Assembly (NCBI GenBank): GCA_963695075.1
Contig: CAVOFR010000007.1
Location: 1,426,001-1,490,000 of the forward strand
Direction: 5' to 3'
Length of the DNA: 64,000 nt
Source: CAWCAL01 sp963695075
GTDB taxonomy: Bacteria > Actinomycetota > Acidimicrobiia > Acidimicrobiales > CAWCAL01
The position numbers and the translations under genes were made by a program. The notes beneath the pieces are model-generated. The model was not told the DNA's origin. It saw nothing but the letters and a program-made list of their open reading frames with translations, and did not search any database. Numbering within the stretch: position 1 is the stretch's first letter; each line of letters opens with the position of its first letter. Shown in pieces: positions 33,529 to 42,375 of the stretch.

Positions 33529-34461
33529 ATGACGCTCGTGGACCACCTAACTTCTGAGCAGAGCAGTACGCTCCGGACGGCCTTCAACTCGTTCGAGCTG
33601 CACCTCCGCGCCGAGGCCAACTCACCCCGCACGATCCGCACCTACCGCGAGGCGCTGAACGGGTTCGTCGCATGGTCCGAGGAGAACGGCCACCCGCTCG
33701 ACTTCGAGGACGTGACCGTTGACCAGGTCCGGGCGTGGCTCATCTACCTCCGCGAAGAACGCGGCAACGCACCGGCCACGGTCCGCAACCGGGCCATCTC
33801 GCTGAAGGCCTTCTTCAAGTTCCTCGTGACCGAGGGCGACCTCGATCGGTCACCGATGGCGAACGTCAAGCTCCCGAAGGTCGGGGAGCAGCCCGTGAAC
33901 GTCTTCTCGGACGACGAGGTGGCCGCGCTCTTGAAGGTGACCGAGGGCACCGACTTCGAGCACCGCCGAGACCACGCCATCATCCGGCTGCTCTTCGATA
34001 CCGGGATGCGCCGCTCCGAACTGACCGGCATCACATTCGCCGATGTCGACCTGGTCGAGAACCAGGCCATCCTCGTCCGTGGGAAGGGCTCGAAGGTGCG
34101 GGTCTGCCCGCTCGGATCTAAGACCGCTCGAGCCATCGACCGATACCTCCGAGTGCGAGCCAAGCACCCGATGGCGCACTCCGAGCAGCTCTGGCTCGGC
34201 ACCCGCGGCCCGCTCCGCTCCGACGCCGTCCGCCTCATGCTCAACCGCCGCGGCCGCGAGGCCGGCGTCGACAACGTCCACGCTCACCGGTTTCGGCACA
34301 CGTTCGCTCACCGCTGGCTTTCGGAGGGCGGGAACGAGGGCGACCTCATGCGCCTCACCGGGTGGAAGACACGCTCGATGCTCGACCGCTACGGCGCGTC
34401 CGCCGCCGACGAACGGGCCCGCGCCGCGCACCGCAACTTCGGACCGGGCGACAAGCTGTGA
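33529..34461 (+). CDS. Tyrosine recombinase/integrase of the element
   Basis: Site-specific recombinase that would insert the element into the tRNA-Gln gene. The 310 residues have a SAM-like core-binding N-domain (about 15-105; NSPRTIRTYREALNGFV) and a catalytic domain with Arg I in LLFDTGMRRSELTGI, a Lys in GKGSKVRVCPLG, HRFRHTFAHRWL (HxxR), GWKTRSMLDRYG (the W/H position and the nucleophilic Tyr). It is complete and probably active. ATG 33529 lies 41 bp inside attL; GTG 33538 is an alternative. A TGCAATTGCA palindrome (33493-33502) sits in the gap and may be an arm or regulatory site. Confidence 0.95.
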   Translation: MTLVDHLTSEQSSTLRTAFNSFELHLRAEANSPRTIRTYREALNGFVAWSEENGHPLDFEDVTVDQVRAWLIYLREERGNAPATVRNRAISLKAFFKFLVTEGDLDRSPMANVKLPKVGEQPVNVFSDDEVAALLKVTEGTDFEHRRDHAIIRLLFDTGMRRSELTGITFADVDLVENQAILVRGKGSKVRVCPLGSKTARAIDRYLRVRAKHPMAHSEQLWLGTRGPLRSDAVRLMLNRRGREAGVDNVHAHRFRHTFAHRWLSEGGNEGDLMRLTGWKTRSMLDRYGASAADERARAAHRNFGPGDKL

Positions 34462-34799
34462 TGAAGCGGGCCTACGTCGAGTCCGACCTCTGGTTGCACT
34501 GCGTCGAGTGCGACCGGTTCCTCGCTCACGTCCAGCGCGGCAACGGCGGTCGCGAGCTCTACGACTATCCCGACCAGCAACATGCTGAGCACCTTCGGGA
34601 TCTCATCGACGGCGGCGACACCGGCCCGTACGATCGGCTGGACAAGGGTCTGTTCGGTTGGGGCAACCAACGACGTCAGCGACTCGACCTCGGCACCGGC
34701 CCGTACGGTTTCGCCTGCCCCCGCCACGGCGAGCGCACGTTCACGCGCGATGAACTGCTCGCTCACCTCGAGGATGGCATCCCCCACATTCGGCGCTGA
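34461..34799 (+). CDS. Small Cys-containing hypothetical protein of the element
   Basis: Not recognised. The 112-residue product has a possible zinc ribbon: LHCVECDRFLAHV near the N-terminus (CxxC) and FACPRHGERTFTRDELLAHL in the second half (Cys and His). The C-terminal helix resembles DNA-contacting segments of small phage regulators. Its ATG overlaps the integrase stop by one base (TGATG), so it is expressed with the integrase. Position after int would suit an excisionase or regulator, but nothing in the sequence proves this. Confidence 0.7.
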   Translation: MKRAYVESDLWLHCVECDRFLAHVQRGNGGRELYDYPDQQHAEHLRDLIDGGDTGPYDRLDKGLFGWGNQRRQRLDLGTGPYGFACPRHGERTFTRDELLAHLEDGIPHIRR

Positions 34800-34890
34800 C
34801 CTCCGGTAGCATCGCGCTAACAACCGAGCCGGCCACGTTGTGGTAGCGGGATTGGCGCCCCGCCCAGATCGAAAGGTCCGGGCGCGCCCC

Positions 34891-35181
34891 ATGGCACTGG
34901 CTCTGTTTCTTCTACTCGGCATCCTCGCCGTCCTCACACCGTCGGAGCGGACCCTCCGAGCGCGCATTGCCGCTCATGTGATGCACTCGAAGCACGACGC
35001 ACGAGAAACGTCGGCCGCTGGTCGCGCCTCGTTCCTCGCCCGCTTCGAGGAGGAGGTCGACCCTGACCGCATCCTCCCAGAAGCTGAACGGCAACGCCGG
35101 GCCGAGCACGCCCGCAGCGCGTACTTCACCCGGCTGGCGCTGAAGTCAGCGCAGGCCCGACGGAAGTCGGAGGCGGCGTGA
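34891..35181 (+). CDS. Small hypothetical protein of the element
   Basis: A 96-residue protein with a hydrophobic N-terminal run (MALALFLLLGILAVLTPSER) and a charged helical rest, including HVMHSKHDARETSAAGRA and FLARFEEEVDPDRILPEAER. The latter segments are of a kind common in short actinophage and integrated-element proteins of unknown function. Start not certain: ATG 34891 is preferred, GTG 34840 and the internal ATG in MHSKHD are possible. It overlaps the next small gene by one base (TGATG). Confidence 0.6.
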   Translation: MALALFLLLGILAVLTPSERTLRARIAAHVMHSKHDARETSAAGRASFLARFEEEVDPDRILPEAERQRRAEHARSAYFTRLALKSAQARRKSEAA

Positions 35182-35354
35182 TGGTTGCCCGCGGCTACCT
35201 CGACGAGTGGAACCACCGAACCCAACTGAAGAACCACCGCGTCGGCGACCTCGAGACAGAACTCGACCGGCTCATCGACGCGTACACGCTGCGCCGCGTG
35301 ATCAACGCGCTCCGAGTGCTTCAGGCCGGACGGACGGTGCGCGATGAAGAGTGA
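35181..35354 (+). CDS. Small hypothetical protein (57 residues) of the element
   Basis: Begins MVARGYLDEWNHRTQLKNHR and ends LRVLQAGRTVRDEE. A mostly helical, charged peptide without recognised homologue. Support comes from its tight packing: the ATG shares one base with the preceding stop, and its 3' end overlaps the ATPase gene by 11 nt. It could be a small DNA-binding or adaptor protein for the ATPase; that is speculation. Confidence 0.55.
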   Translation: MVARGYLDEWNHRTQLKNHRVGDLETELDRLIDAYTLRRVINALRVLQAGRTVRDEE

Positions 35355-36552
35355 CCCGAGGACGATCGCAGAGATGGCCGCTGGCGTCGACCCGCCGCCG
35401 ATGCCAGCCCGACCCGTGGCACCGGAACAACGGCCACCACGGGAACCACCGCCCGACGACCTCACCCACCTCTTGGACGATCCACCGCCGGAGTTCTACG
35501 ACGACGAGCCGGGTTTCACCGAGCCGGCCATCCGTCGTCTCTCCGATGTGCAACGTGAGCGCGTCTCGTGGGTATGGGACGGCCGTCTCCCTGCGGGCAA
35601 GTTCTCGATCGCAGACGGTCAGCCCGGCGTCGGTAAGTCCACCGTGACGCTCGACATCTCGGCCCGACTGACGCTGGGCGAACCGCTCCCCGGCTGCACG
35701 GAGCCGTCGTTCGATGGTCCGGTGGACGTCGTCATCATCAATGTTGAAGACGGGGCGGGCGACACCATCCGGCCGAGGGCCGAAGCCGCGGGCGCGGATC
35801 TCGAACGCATCCACCTGTTCGATGGCGTCCGTCGTGTGATCTCCGACCAGGTGATCCCGCCCATGTTCCCGGAGCAAGTCGAGGAGTTGGAAAGCGTCAT
35901 CGTCGGGACCGGTTCCGTGCTCGCCATCGCCGACCCGCTCGTTGCCGTCCTCGGCACCGACGCGATGAAAGATCAGACAGCCCGCCAGGGCATCGCGCCG
36001 ATCGCGGCCATGGCCGATCGGACCGGAGCCGCGATCGTCGGTATCCGCCACCTGACGAAGGCAGCAGGAGCGTCGGCTCTCTATCGCGGTGGAGGTTCGG
36101 TTGGGCTCATCGGAGCCGCCCGGTCGGGGCTCCTCGTGGCTCCTCATCCCGACGACGACGGCTCGATGGTGCTCGCGCAGACCAAGTCCAACCTCGGACC
36201 GCTGGCCCCGTCGCTCAGCTACCGGATCGAGTCGTCGACCCTCGGATGCGGAGTGATCCAGTGGACCGGGGAGACGAACCTGACCGCCGACGAACTGGTC
36301 GCTCAACCCACCGGGCCGGAAGAACAAGGTCGTCTTGACGAGGCCATGGCGTTCCTCGTCGCCGAACTGGCCGAAGGACCTGTGAAGCAGACGCGGATCA
36401 TGAGTCAGGCGAGGAGTCACGGGATCTTCGAGTCCACCATTCGGCGAGCAAAGAAGGCGCTCAACGCACGCTCATACCGTCTCGGAGGCAACCACCCTGC
36501 GTGGTGGTGGACCCTCGAAACCGACCAAGGTGACCAACATGACCATCCCTAG
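35344..36552 (+). CDS. RepA/AAA_25-type replication ATPase
   Basis: RecA-fold ATPase of the RepA hexameric-helicase type found in phages and plasmids, 402 residues. After a Pro-rich N-terminus (about 1-60) come Walker A FSIADGQPGVGKSTVTLDIS, the Walker-B-like VDVVIINVEDGAGDTIRPR and VLAIADPLVAVLG. Then follows the sensor region IVGIRHLTKAAGASALYRGG, a family hallmark, and IGAARSGLLVAPHPDDD. A C-terminal winged-helix-like part (KQTRIMSQARSHGIFESTIR) may bind DNA. No primase domain is fused. It probably drives element replication, as a helicase or helicase loader. Confidence 0.85.
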   Translation: MKSDPRTIAEMAAGVDPPPMPARPVAPEQRPPREPPPDDLTHLLDDPPPEFYDDEPGFTEPAIRRLSDVQRERVSWVWDGRLPAGKFSIADGQPGVGKSTVTLDISARLTLGEPLPGCTEPSFDGPVDVVIINVEDGAGDTIRPRAEAAGADLERIHLFDGVRRVISDQVIPPMFPEQVEELESVIVGTGSVLAIADPLVAVLGTDAMKDQTARQGIAPIAAMADRTGAAIVGIRHLTKAAGASALYRGGGSVGLIGAARSGLLVAPHPDDDGSMVLAQTKSNLGPLAPSLSYRIESSTLGCGVIQWTGETNLTADELVAQPTGPEEQGRLDEAMAFLVAELAEGPVKQTRIMSQARSHGIFESTIRRAKKALNARSYRLGGNHPAWWWTLETDQGDQHDHP

Positions 36553-36602
36553 AGCATGGTCACCTTGGTCATCTTGGTCATCTTGCACACGGAGCGTGAC
36601 CG

Positions 36603-36872
36603 ATGCGTGACGCACCGAACGCCGCTGCGGAGGCCGCCCACCTGTGGCTGAAGGACCGTCTCAACCTCTACGCCGCCGAGTTCATCCCACCGCCCGAACC
36701 ACGCGGCAGCAAGGCCAACGTCGTGTGGACTCGACTCTGGCTTGAGTGGTGCCTCCACCATTGGCCGGTGGAGTTCATGTTCCACGCACCCGCGATGGTC
36801 GAGCTCGGCGAGCACTGGATGATCGGCGAACTGATCGATGAGACCGAGCAGTTCCTCGGAGCAGACCGGTGA
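36603..36872 (+). CDS. Small hypothetical protein (DUF4913-like size) of the element
   Basis: 89 residues, rich in Trp and His: VVWTRLWLEWCLHHWPVEF in the middle and ELIDETEQFLGADR at the end. The family is not recognised. The ATG is preceded by weak GGAGCG. The stop overlaps the HNH gene start in GTGA, linking it to the packaging operon. A 50-bp gap upstream, after the ATPase gene, holds a run of short imperfect direct repeats (ggtcaccttggtcatcttgg-like) that makes a small repeat tract at 36555-36583. Confidence 0.6.
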   Translation: MRDAPNAAAEAAHLWLKDRLNLYAAEFIPPPEPRGSKANVVWTRLWLEWCLHHWPVEFMFHAPAMVELGEHWMIGELIDETEQFLGADR

Positions 36873-37228
36873 CGAACCGTCCCTGCCTGACGTGTGGCAC
36901 GCCTGCCGACGGCACCTACTGCCAAGCCTGTCAGCCACCCTCGACGAAACCCTCAGCGACCCGACGCGGCTACGACAGCCGGTGGCAGCGCCTGTCCAAG
37001 ATGGCCCGACGCCGCCAGCCCTGGTGCTCGTGGTGTGGCTCTGTCGAGGACTTGACGTGCGACCACCTCCAATGGCCAGCCACCCGACTCGAGCACGTCC
37101 AAGTGCTGTGCCGCGTGTGCAACTCCCGACGCGGACCGATCCGTGATGGGGGAGGGAGGGTGTCGCGACCACCAACGGACCCGTCGGCTAGTGAAAGTTT
37201 CGGTAACTCTTTCGGTGACGCTGCATGA
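36869..37228 (+). CDS. HNH endonuclease of the packaging module
   Basis: A 119-residue HNH nuclease with an N-terminal zinc-ribbon pair (CLTCGTPADGTYCQAC) and the HNH core WCSWCGSVEDLTCDHLQW followed by VQVLCRVCNSRRGP. The His of DHL, the Asn of CNSR and the zinc cysteines are all present. In HK97-type phages such proteins lie directly upstream of the terminase and help cut concatemers. GTG start, GTGA overlap with the gene before; its stop overlaps the terminase ATG (ATGA). A small terminase, which often lies here, is not visible. Confidence 0.88.
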   Translation: MTNRPCLTCGTPADGTYCQACQPPSTKPSATRRGYDSRWQRLSKMARRRQPWCSWCGSVEDLTCDHLQWPATRLEHVQVLCRVCNSRRGPIRDGGGRVSRPPTDPSASESFGNSFGDAA

Positions 37229-38700
37229 AGGCTGGTCCGAAGGCCGCGGTGACGGCCGATCCGCTGGATCTGAGCTGGTTGCCGGAGCGCGGGCCCGACC
37301 GTGTCGTGCAGTTCATCGAGGAGTATGTGAGGGTGACCAAGGGTGAGGGTGCCCGGGGGCCGTTCGTGCTGCGTCCGTGGCAGCGTGACATCGTGGCCGG
37401 GTTGTGGCCGGCCGAGGGGCGCCGTCCTCGCACCGGGCTGGTCAGTCTCCCTCGGGCGAACGGGAAGACGACGTTGGCCGCGGCGCTCGCGGTGTACGGG
37501 CTCCTCGGTGAAGGTGTCGAGGGCGCCCAGATCGTCACCGTCGCATCGGACGAACGGCAGGCGCGGATCGTGCTCGGCATTGCCCGTCGGATGATCGAGC
37601 TGTGCGACGACCTGGCCGACCGGGTGCAGGTCTACTCGGATCGGATCGTCGCACCGCACACGGACTCGATGATGACCTCGCTGCCGGCCGAGCCCGACGC
37701 GCTCCAGGGGTGGGACCCGACGCTCGCGATCGTCGACGAACTCCACGTCGTGAAACGAGAAGTCTGGGACGCGATCGTGCTCGCCGCGGGGAAACGGGCC
37801 GAGTCGCTCACCCTCGCCATCTCGACACCGGCCGAGGACCGGGACAGCGTGATGTTCGACCTCGTCCAGCACGGCCGCACGGGTGAGGACGACGCGTTCT
37901 TCTTCGTCGAGTACGCCGCGCCCGACGGGTGCGATCTCGACGACCCGACAGCATGGACCACCGCGAATCCGGCGCTGCATGACTTCATGCACGTCGACGC
38001 GCTCGAGGCCGTCCTCCGCACCACACGCGAGGACGTGTTCCGCCGCTACCGGCTGGGCCAGTGGGTGGGCCGGTCGGACTCGTGGCTCCCTTGGGGCGCC
38101 TGGGACGCCTGCTCGTGTGACCGGACCCTCGACCCGGGTGAGCGCATCGTCGTCGGGTTCGACGGTTCGGCGTCGGGTGACTCGACCGCCCTGGTCGGCT
38201 GCACCCTCGACGGGCACCTGACCGTGCTCGGTCATTGGGAGAAGCCTCGGGACTCGGCGAAGGCGAAAGGTTGGCGTGTCCCGCGGGCCGAGGTGATCGA
38301 TCAGGTCGAGGCCTTGTTCGCCACCCATGACGTGATCGAGCTGGCGTGCGACCCGTATGCGTGGAGAACCGAGATCGAGCAGTGGGCGACCCGTTGGCCC
38401 GGTCGGGTGATCGAGTGGACCACCTCGTCCGCGGCGCGGATGGCGCCGGCCACCGATCGGTTGGCTGCCGCGGTGCTCGAGCAGACCGTGACCCATGACG
38501 GGCACCCGACCATGGCCGCCCATGTGCAGAACTGTGTCGCCACCCGCACCGCCGCCGGTGACGTGGTGCGCAAGGACGCTCGCAACTCGCTGCGACTGAT
38601 CGACCTGGCCGTTGCCGGGATTCTCGCCCATGACCGTGCCAGTTGGCATGCATCGAATCCGAAGGAGCCGGCCCGGTTCCGGGCCCTCAACATCGTCTGA
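37225..38700 (+). CDS. Phage terminase large subunit
   Basis: Two-domain DNA-packaging motor, 491 residues. The ATPase domain (about 1-250) has the Walker A-like GLVSLPRANGKTTLAAALA, IVTVASDERQARIVLG, and Walker B LAIVDELHVVKREVWD. The nuclease domain (about 290-491) has the acidic residues of an RNase H fold in RIVVGFDGSASGDSTALVG, IELACDPYAWR and RNSLRLIDLAVAGILAHD. It is full length and appears intact. It belongs to the Terminase_1/HK97-like group, suggesting cos or headful packaging by the element's own machinery rather than a helper's. Confidence 0.95.
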   Translation: MKAGPKAAVTADPLDLSWLPERGPDRVVQFIEEYVRVTKGEGARGPFVLRPWQRDIVAGLWPAEGRRPRTGLVSLPRANGKTTLAAALAVYGLLGEGVEGAQIVTVASDERQARIVLGIARRMIELCDDLADRVQVYSDRIVAPHTDSMMTSLPAEPDALQGWDPTLAIVDELHVVKREVWDAIVLAAGKRAESLTLAISTPAEDRDSVMFDLVQHGRTGEDDAFFFVEYAAPDGCDLDDPTAWTTANPALHDFMHVDALEAVLRTTREDVFRRYRLGQWVGRSDSWLPWGAWDACSCDRTLDPGERIVVGFDGSASGDSTALVGCTLDGHLTVLGHWEKPRDSAKAKGWRVPRAEVIDQVEALFATHDVIELACDPYAWRTEIEQWATRWPGRVIEWTTSSAARMAPATDRLAAAVLEQTVTHDGHPTMAAHVQNCVATRTAAGDVVRKDARNSLRLIDLAVAGILAHDRASWHASNPKEPARFRALNIV

Positions 38701-38713
38701 AAGGACGCTCGCA

Positions 38714-40069
38714 ATGACCGCAGTAGACATCCTCGACCGGCTCGGTGGCCGCCTCGACGTAGAACGCCCGACCCTCGACCGGTACAACCGGTATTACGCC
38801 GGCACGCAGTCGGTGTCGTTCATCCCTGACGAGGTACGCGAACAGGTCGGGTCGAGGCTCACCGAACTCGTCTTGAACTGGTGCCGGCTTGTCGTGACCG
38901 CCACCGAGGAGCGCCTCGAGGTGGTCGGGTTCGCTGGCGACGATGATGAGGGCGCCGACGCGGATCTCTGGTCGATCTGGACGGCGAATCAGATGGACGA
39001 ACAGTCCGAACTCGTCCACGTCGACGGGCTCATCTTCGGCCGCGGCTACGTAAGCGTCTGGGCCGGCCCGGACGGTGCGCCGTCGATTCGGGGCGAGAGT
39101 GCCCGCCAGGTCATCCACGAAGTGAACCCGGCGACCGGTGCGACGACGGCCGCGATCAAACGCTGGGTCGAGGGTGGTCGCACTCGTGCCGTCGTGTACG
39201 AACCGGACCGCGTGACCCGGTTCGTGTCACGCACGAAGGTCGACAACGACGCCGACGCGACCCACCTGCCGGCCGGCTCATGGACGACAGTCGAGGAGAT
39301 CGACAACCCGCTCGGTGTCGTCCCGATCGTGGCTCTCGTGAACCGTCCACGCCTCGGTGACACTCTGGGCGAGTCCGAGCTTGCCGACCTGACCGGTCCG
39401 GTTGACGCGGTCGCCAAGCTCTCGACCGATCTCATGGTCGCCTCAGAGTTCGCGGCCGCGCCTCGCCGGTGGATCACCGGCATGACGCTCCCCGAGACCG
39501 ACGGCGAGATCAACGAGTCCCCGTTCAGCCAGACCGCCGGCCGTGCATGGTGGTCCGAGAAACCGGAAACCAAGTTCGGCCAGTTTCCCGAGGCCACCCT
39601 CGACGGGTTCACGTCCGCCATTGACCAGCTCACGAAGGCCGTGGCGTCGATCTCGAGCACCCCGTCGCACTATCTGGTCGGCGACCAAGGACAAGCATCG
39701 TCCGCTGAGGCGATGAGAGCCTCTGAGGCTGCGCTCATCGCGAAGGTCCGACGGCGCATGCGCCAGTTCGGCGCCGGCTGGGAATCCGTCATGAACCTCG
39801 CCGTCCAGGTCCGCGACGGGCTCCCGGGCGATGCCCGGCTGCGCTGCATGTGGGCCGACCCCGAAACCCAGACCGCCGCCTCGGCCGCCGACGCCGCACT
39901 CAAGCTCCGACAGCTCGGCGTCCCGCTCGAGCTCGTCCTCGAGCGCCTCGAGTTCACACCCTCCGACATCGAACGGGCCCGACGCCTCATCCGTGAGAAC
40001 AGTCTCACCGGGCTCGCGCTGGAGGACTTCATCCCGGCCCGGAGTCTCCCGCCTTCGGAGGTGGCGTGA
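38714..40069 (+). CDS. Phage portal protein (SPP1 Gp6-like)
   Basis: Dodecameric vertex protein through which DNA enters and leaves the capsid; 451 residues. Family features: RLTELVLNWCRLVVTATEER, HVDGLIFGRGYVSVWAGPDG, the stem region with DNPLGVVPIVALVNRPRLGD, SELADLTGPVDAVAKLSTDL, and SISSTPSHYLVGDQGQASSA with EAALIAKVRRRMRQFGAGWE. The order and spacing are those of SPP1-type portals. The ATG is preceded by AAAGGA at 38700-38705. Its stop (TGA) overlaps the minor head gene. Confidence 0.93.
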   Translation: MTAVDILDRLGGRLDVERPTLDRYNRYYAGTQSVSFIPDEVREQVGSRLTELVLNWCRLVVTATEERLEVVGFAGDDDEGADADLWSIWTANQMDEQSELVHVDGLIFGRGYVSVWAGPDGAPSIRGESARQVIHEVNPATGATTAAIKRWVEGGRTRAVVYEPDRVTRFVSRTKVDNDADATHLPAGSWTTVEEIDNPLGVVPIVALVNRPRLGDTLGESELADLTGPVDAVAKLSTDLMVASEFAAAPRRWITGMTLPETDGEINESPFSQTAGRAWWSEKPETKFGQFPEATLDGFTSAIDQLTKAVASISSTPSHYLVGDQGQASSAEAMRASEAALIAKVRRRMRQFGAGWESVMNLAVQVRDGLPGDARLRCMWADPETQTAASAADAALKLRQLGVPLELVLERLEFTPSDIERARRLIRENSLTGLALEDFIPARSLPPSEVA

Positions 40070-40819
40070 TGCCGACGATCGAATCGCTCGAGCTGGCCGA
40101 CCGGTTCCAAACCCGCACCGGCGAGCTGTCACGCCACGTCGCCGCGCTCGCCGCCGAAGGGTGGGCCACCGAAACCAACCCCGACGACGCCACCGTGCTC
40201 GCCACCGGGCTCACCATGGCCGGCCAGACCGCCGCGGTCGCGCTCGCCACCGCGTATGTGCGTGGCGTGGCTGCGACCGATGGCATCCCGGTGGAGATCG
40301 ACACCCCGGCCGGGATCGTGGGTACGCCCGCAATGGTTGACCGGGACGTTGGCCGGGCTGCTCGACACCGCCCACCGGCTCGGCGACGCCGGCGACGTGA
40401 ACCCCGAGCTGCGCCCGGCCCGATGGTTGCGCACCACCGTACGCACCGAGATCTCCCAGGCCGCCCGCCGGTCGGTCGCCGAACACGTCGACCAGTTGCC
40501 GTTCATCTTCGAGGGATGGACCCGCTCGGTGTCCGGAGCACGAACCTGCCCGGCATGCCTCGGACTCGCCAACGGTGTCGTGCTGCCAGCGTCGACACCG
40601 ATGGCGATACACCCGGGCTGCGACTGCATGCCCGTGCCCGTCACCCGGATCGCTCGAGACGGACCCATGCCGGTCACCGGCACCGAGATCGTCGACAACC
40701 TCGACGACGAGCAGCGAGACGCCTACGGGCCGTACGCCGAGCACCTCGGCGACCTCGACAGTCTTCGAGGCTGGATCGGCCCGTGGATCACCACCCGCAA
40801 ACCAGGAGCAGCAGCATGA
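40069..40819 (+). pseudogene. MuF-type minor head protein gene, frameshifted near 40336
   Basis: The first 89 codons (MPTIESLELADRFQTRTG... to DTPAGIVGTPAM) and the rest (LTGTLAGLLDTAHRLGDAGD... to WITTRKPGAAA) lie in different frames. Deleting one G at 40336, after the ATG codon at 40333-40335, joins them into one ~249-residue protein. The second part has the MuF-like region TTVRTEISQAARRSVAEHVD, TCPACLGLANGV and IHPGCDCMPVPV. The family bridges portal and capsid interior and is usually needed for particle assembly. Cause could be mutation, assembly error or programmed shift; no clear slippery heptamer is seen. The 3' end overlaps the scaffold gene in ATGA. Confidence 0.75.
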
Positions 40820-41271
40820 CCGAACCCACCGACACCGACGAGAGTGAATCGATCGAGGAACCGGACCTCGAGCCCGAGGTGGAGACCGACGACGAGGAGC
40901 CCGACACGTTTCCACGTGCCTATGTTGAGGACCTCCGGGCCGAGGCCGCCGAGCATCGCACCCGAGCCCGCGACAACGGTGCCCGGGCCGACCTGCTCGC
41001 CGAACGTCTCCTCGCCCAGACCGTCGCCTCGGTCACGTCCGAGGTGCTCGCCGACCCGTCCGATCTCCTCGACCTGACCGACCACCACGACCTGGTCGAC
41101 GAGAACGGGCTACCCGACCCCGACCTGATCGAGACGGCCGCGGCGCAGCTCGTCGAACGCAAACCTCACCTCGCCCGACGGCGACCGTCCGGCACGGTCG
41201 ACCAGGGCGCACGGGAACCCGAGACACCGTCGGTGGACCTGGCCGGCATCCTCCGAAGCGTGGCTCGCTAG
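40816..41271 (+). CDS. Capsid scaffold-like protein
   Basis: A 151-residue protein in the position of a scaffold, between the minor head and major capsid genes. Its composition fits: a very acidic N-terminus (MTEPTDTDESESIEEPDLEP), a helical coiled-coil-prone middle (YVEDLRAEAAEHRTRARDN, RADLLAERLLAQTVASV) and a basic C-terminal segment (ERKPHLARRRPSGTVDQ) of the type that binds capsid subunits. Scaffolds diverge fast, so assignment rests on location and composition. The ATG overlaps the minor head gene stop. Confidence 0.7.
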   Translation: MTEPTDTDESESIEEPDLEPEVETDDEEPDTFPRAYVEDLRAEAAEHRTRARDNGARADLLAERLLAQTVASVTSEVLADPSDLLDLTDHHDLVDENGLPDPDLIETAAAQLVERKPHLARRRPSGTVDQGAREPETPSVDLAGILRSVAR

Positions 41272-41279
41272 CGACCGCG

Positions 41280-41489
41280 CTGGACACCCTCGACCGACTC
41301 ATCCAAGGCGTTAGGCCGCCGGGCAGGCCGTCCGAAACCGATAACAATGTAAACAGTTTCCCCGATCGACCCCTGGGCAACTCTGCCGAGCAGGCGCTTC
41401 GTGCTCTCCGCAAGCACGCCCCCGACATCCATCAGCGTCACACCGGGCAGGGTAGGATGTTCGGAGTGCCCCCGGTGGGCCGACAGTGA
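41280..41489 (+). pseudogene. Remnant of a small phage gene, no start codon
   Basis: An open frame of 69 codons without ATG, GTG or TTG near its beginning. It reads RPPGRPSETDNNVNS and GNSAEQALRALRKHAPDIHQ, resembling small phage proteins with a GNS-x-LRRLRKDxPDLxxRV segment, usually followed by GE-S-ANAAA. Here the sequence breaks off after HQR and ends RMFGVPPVGRQ. Probably a decayed gene between scaffold and capsid genes. Confidence 0.35.
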
Positions 41490-41535
41490 CGGGCCAGGCG
41501 CCCTGACGCAGAACCACAAGCGTTAGGAGCCCACC

Positions 41536-42375
41536 ATGGCCGCAACCACCGCACTCACCGAGCTCACCACCGAGCAAGTCTCGAGCATGCTCGTCCAACC
41601 GCTCGAGGCCGCCTCGGTCGTCCTCCGAGCCGGACCGAGAATCTTCGACACCTCCGAACCTCTGCGCATCCCGAAGCTCACCGGGTCCGACGCTCCGGAT
41701 TGGATCGGAGAAGGTGTGCAGATCACCGAAGCCGATCTCACCTTCGACGAGATCACCCTCCTGCCGACCACGCTCAAGTCGGTCAAGGTCATCAGCCGGT
41801 ACACGAACGAACTCGCACGGCAGTCGGTGGTCGGGATCGACTCGACCATCCGTGCCCGCCTCGTCCGTGATGTGGCCGACAAGCTCGACACCGCGTTCCT
41901 GACCGGCGACGGAGCGAGCGACACCGTCACCGGGCTGGCCGAACAGTCCGGCATCTCGACCGGTGATCTCGACGTGACCGACATCGACAGCCTGCATGAC
42001 GCGGTCGCGACGTTCTTCGCGGATGAGATCGACCCGCTCGGAGGGACCTGGTTCTTCTCGCCGGCCGACTTCGTCGCCATCCGCAAAATCAAGGACCTGT
42101 CCGACCGGTACATCCTCGAGCCCGACGTGACCCGACAGTCCGGCTACCGGCTCCTCGGCATGCCCGTCGTCGTCACCAACAAGCTCACCGCCGACACCGC
42201 CCTGCTCGTCGCCATGGATTACGTCGCGGTCGCCCGGGACCTCGCACCGAGCGTGAAGATCCTCGACCAGCTCTACGCCGACTACGACATGGTCGGCATC
42301 AGGGTCGTCACCCGCTACGACCTCGGACTTCTGCACCCTGAGGCCGTGGTTCTGCTCACCACTCCGGCACCGTGA
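41536..42375 (+). CDS. Major capsid protein (HK97 fold)
   Basis: Main shell protein, 279 residues, the size of a mature HK97-type subunit without a long delta domain. Typical blocks: LEAASVVLRAGPRIFDTSEP, IPKLTGSDAPDWIGEGVQIT (N-arm/E-loop region), LKSVKVISRYTNELARQS, VRDVADKLDTAFLTGDGA, GGTWFFSPADFVAIRKIKDL, YRLLGMPVVVTNKLTA and a C-terminal P-domain strand VGIRVVTRYDLGLLHPEAV. No maturation protease gene is seen, consistent with the short N-terminus. A GGAG ribosome-binding site precedes the ATG. Stop overlaps the connector gene in GTGA. Confidence 0.93.
   Translation: MAATTALTELTTEQVSSMLVQPLEAASVVLRAGPRIFDTSEPLRIPKLTGSDAPDWIGEGVQITEADLTFDEITLLPTTLKSVKVISRYTNELARQSVVGIDSTIRARLVRDVADKLDTAFLTGDGASDTVTGLAEQSGISTGDLDVTDIDSLHDAVATFFADEIDPLGGTWFFSPADFVAIRKIKDLSDRYILEPDVTRQSGYRLLGMPVVVTNKLTADTALLVAMDYVAVARDLAPSVKILDQLYADYDMVGIRVVTRYDLGLLHPEAVVLLTTPAP

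Noticed and set aside
36970..38787. Long minus-strand ORF of 605 codons opposite the terminase
   Set aside because: Antisense shadow of the terminase gene; Arg/Gly/His-rich and featureless.
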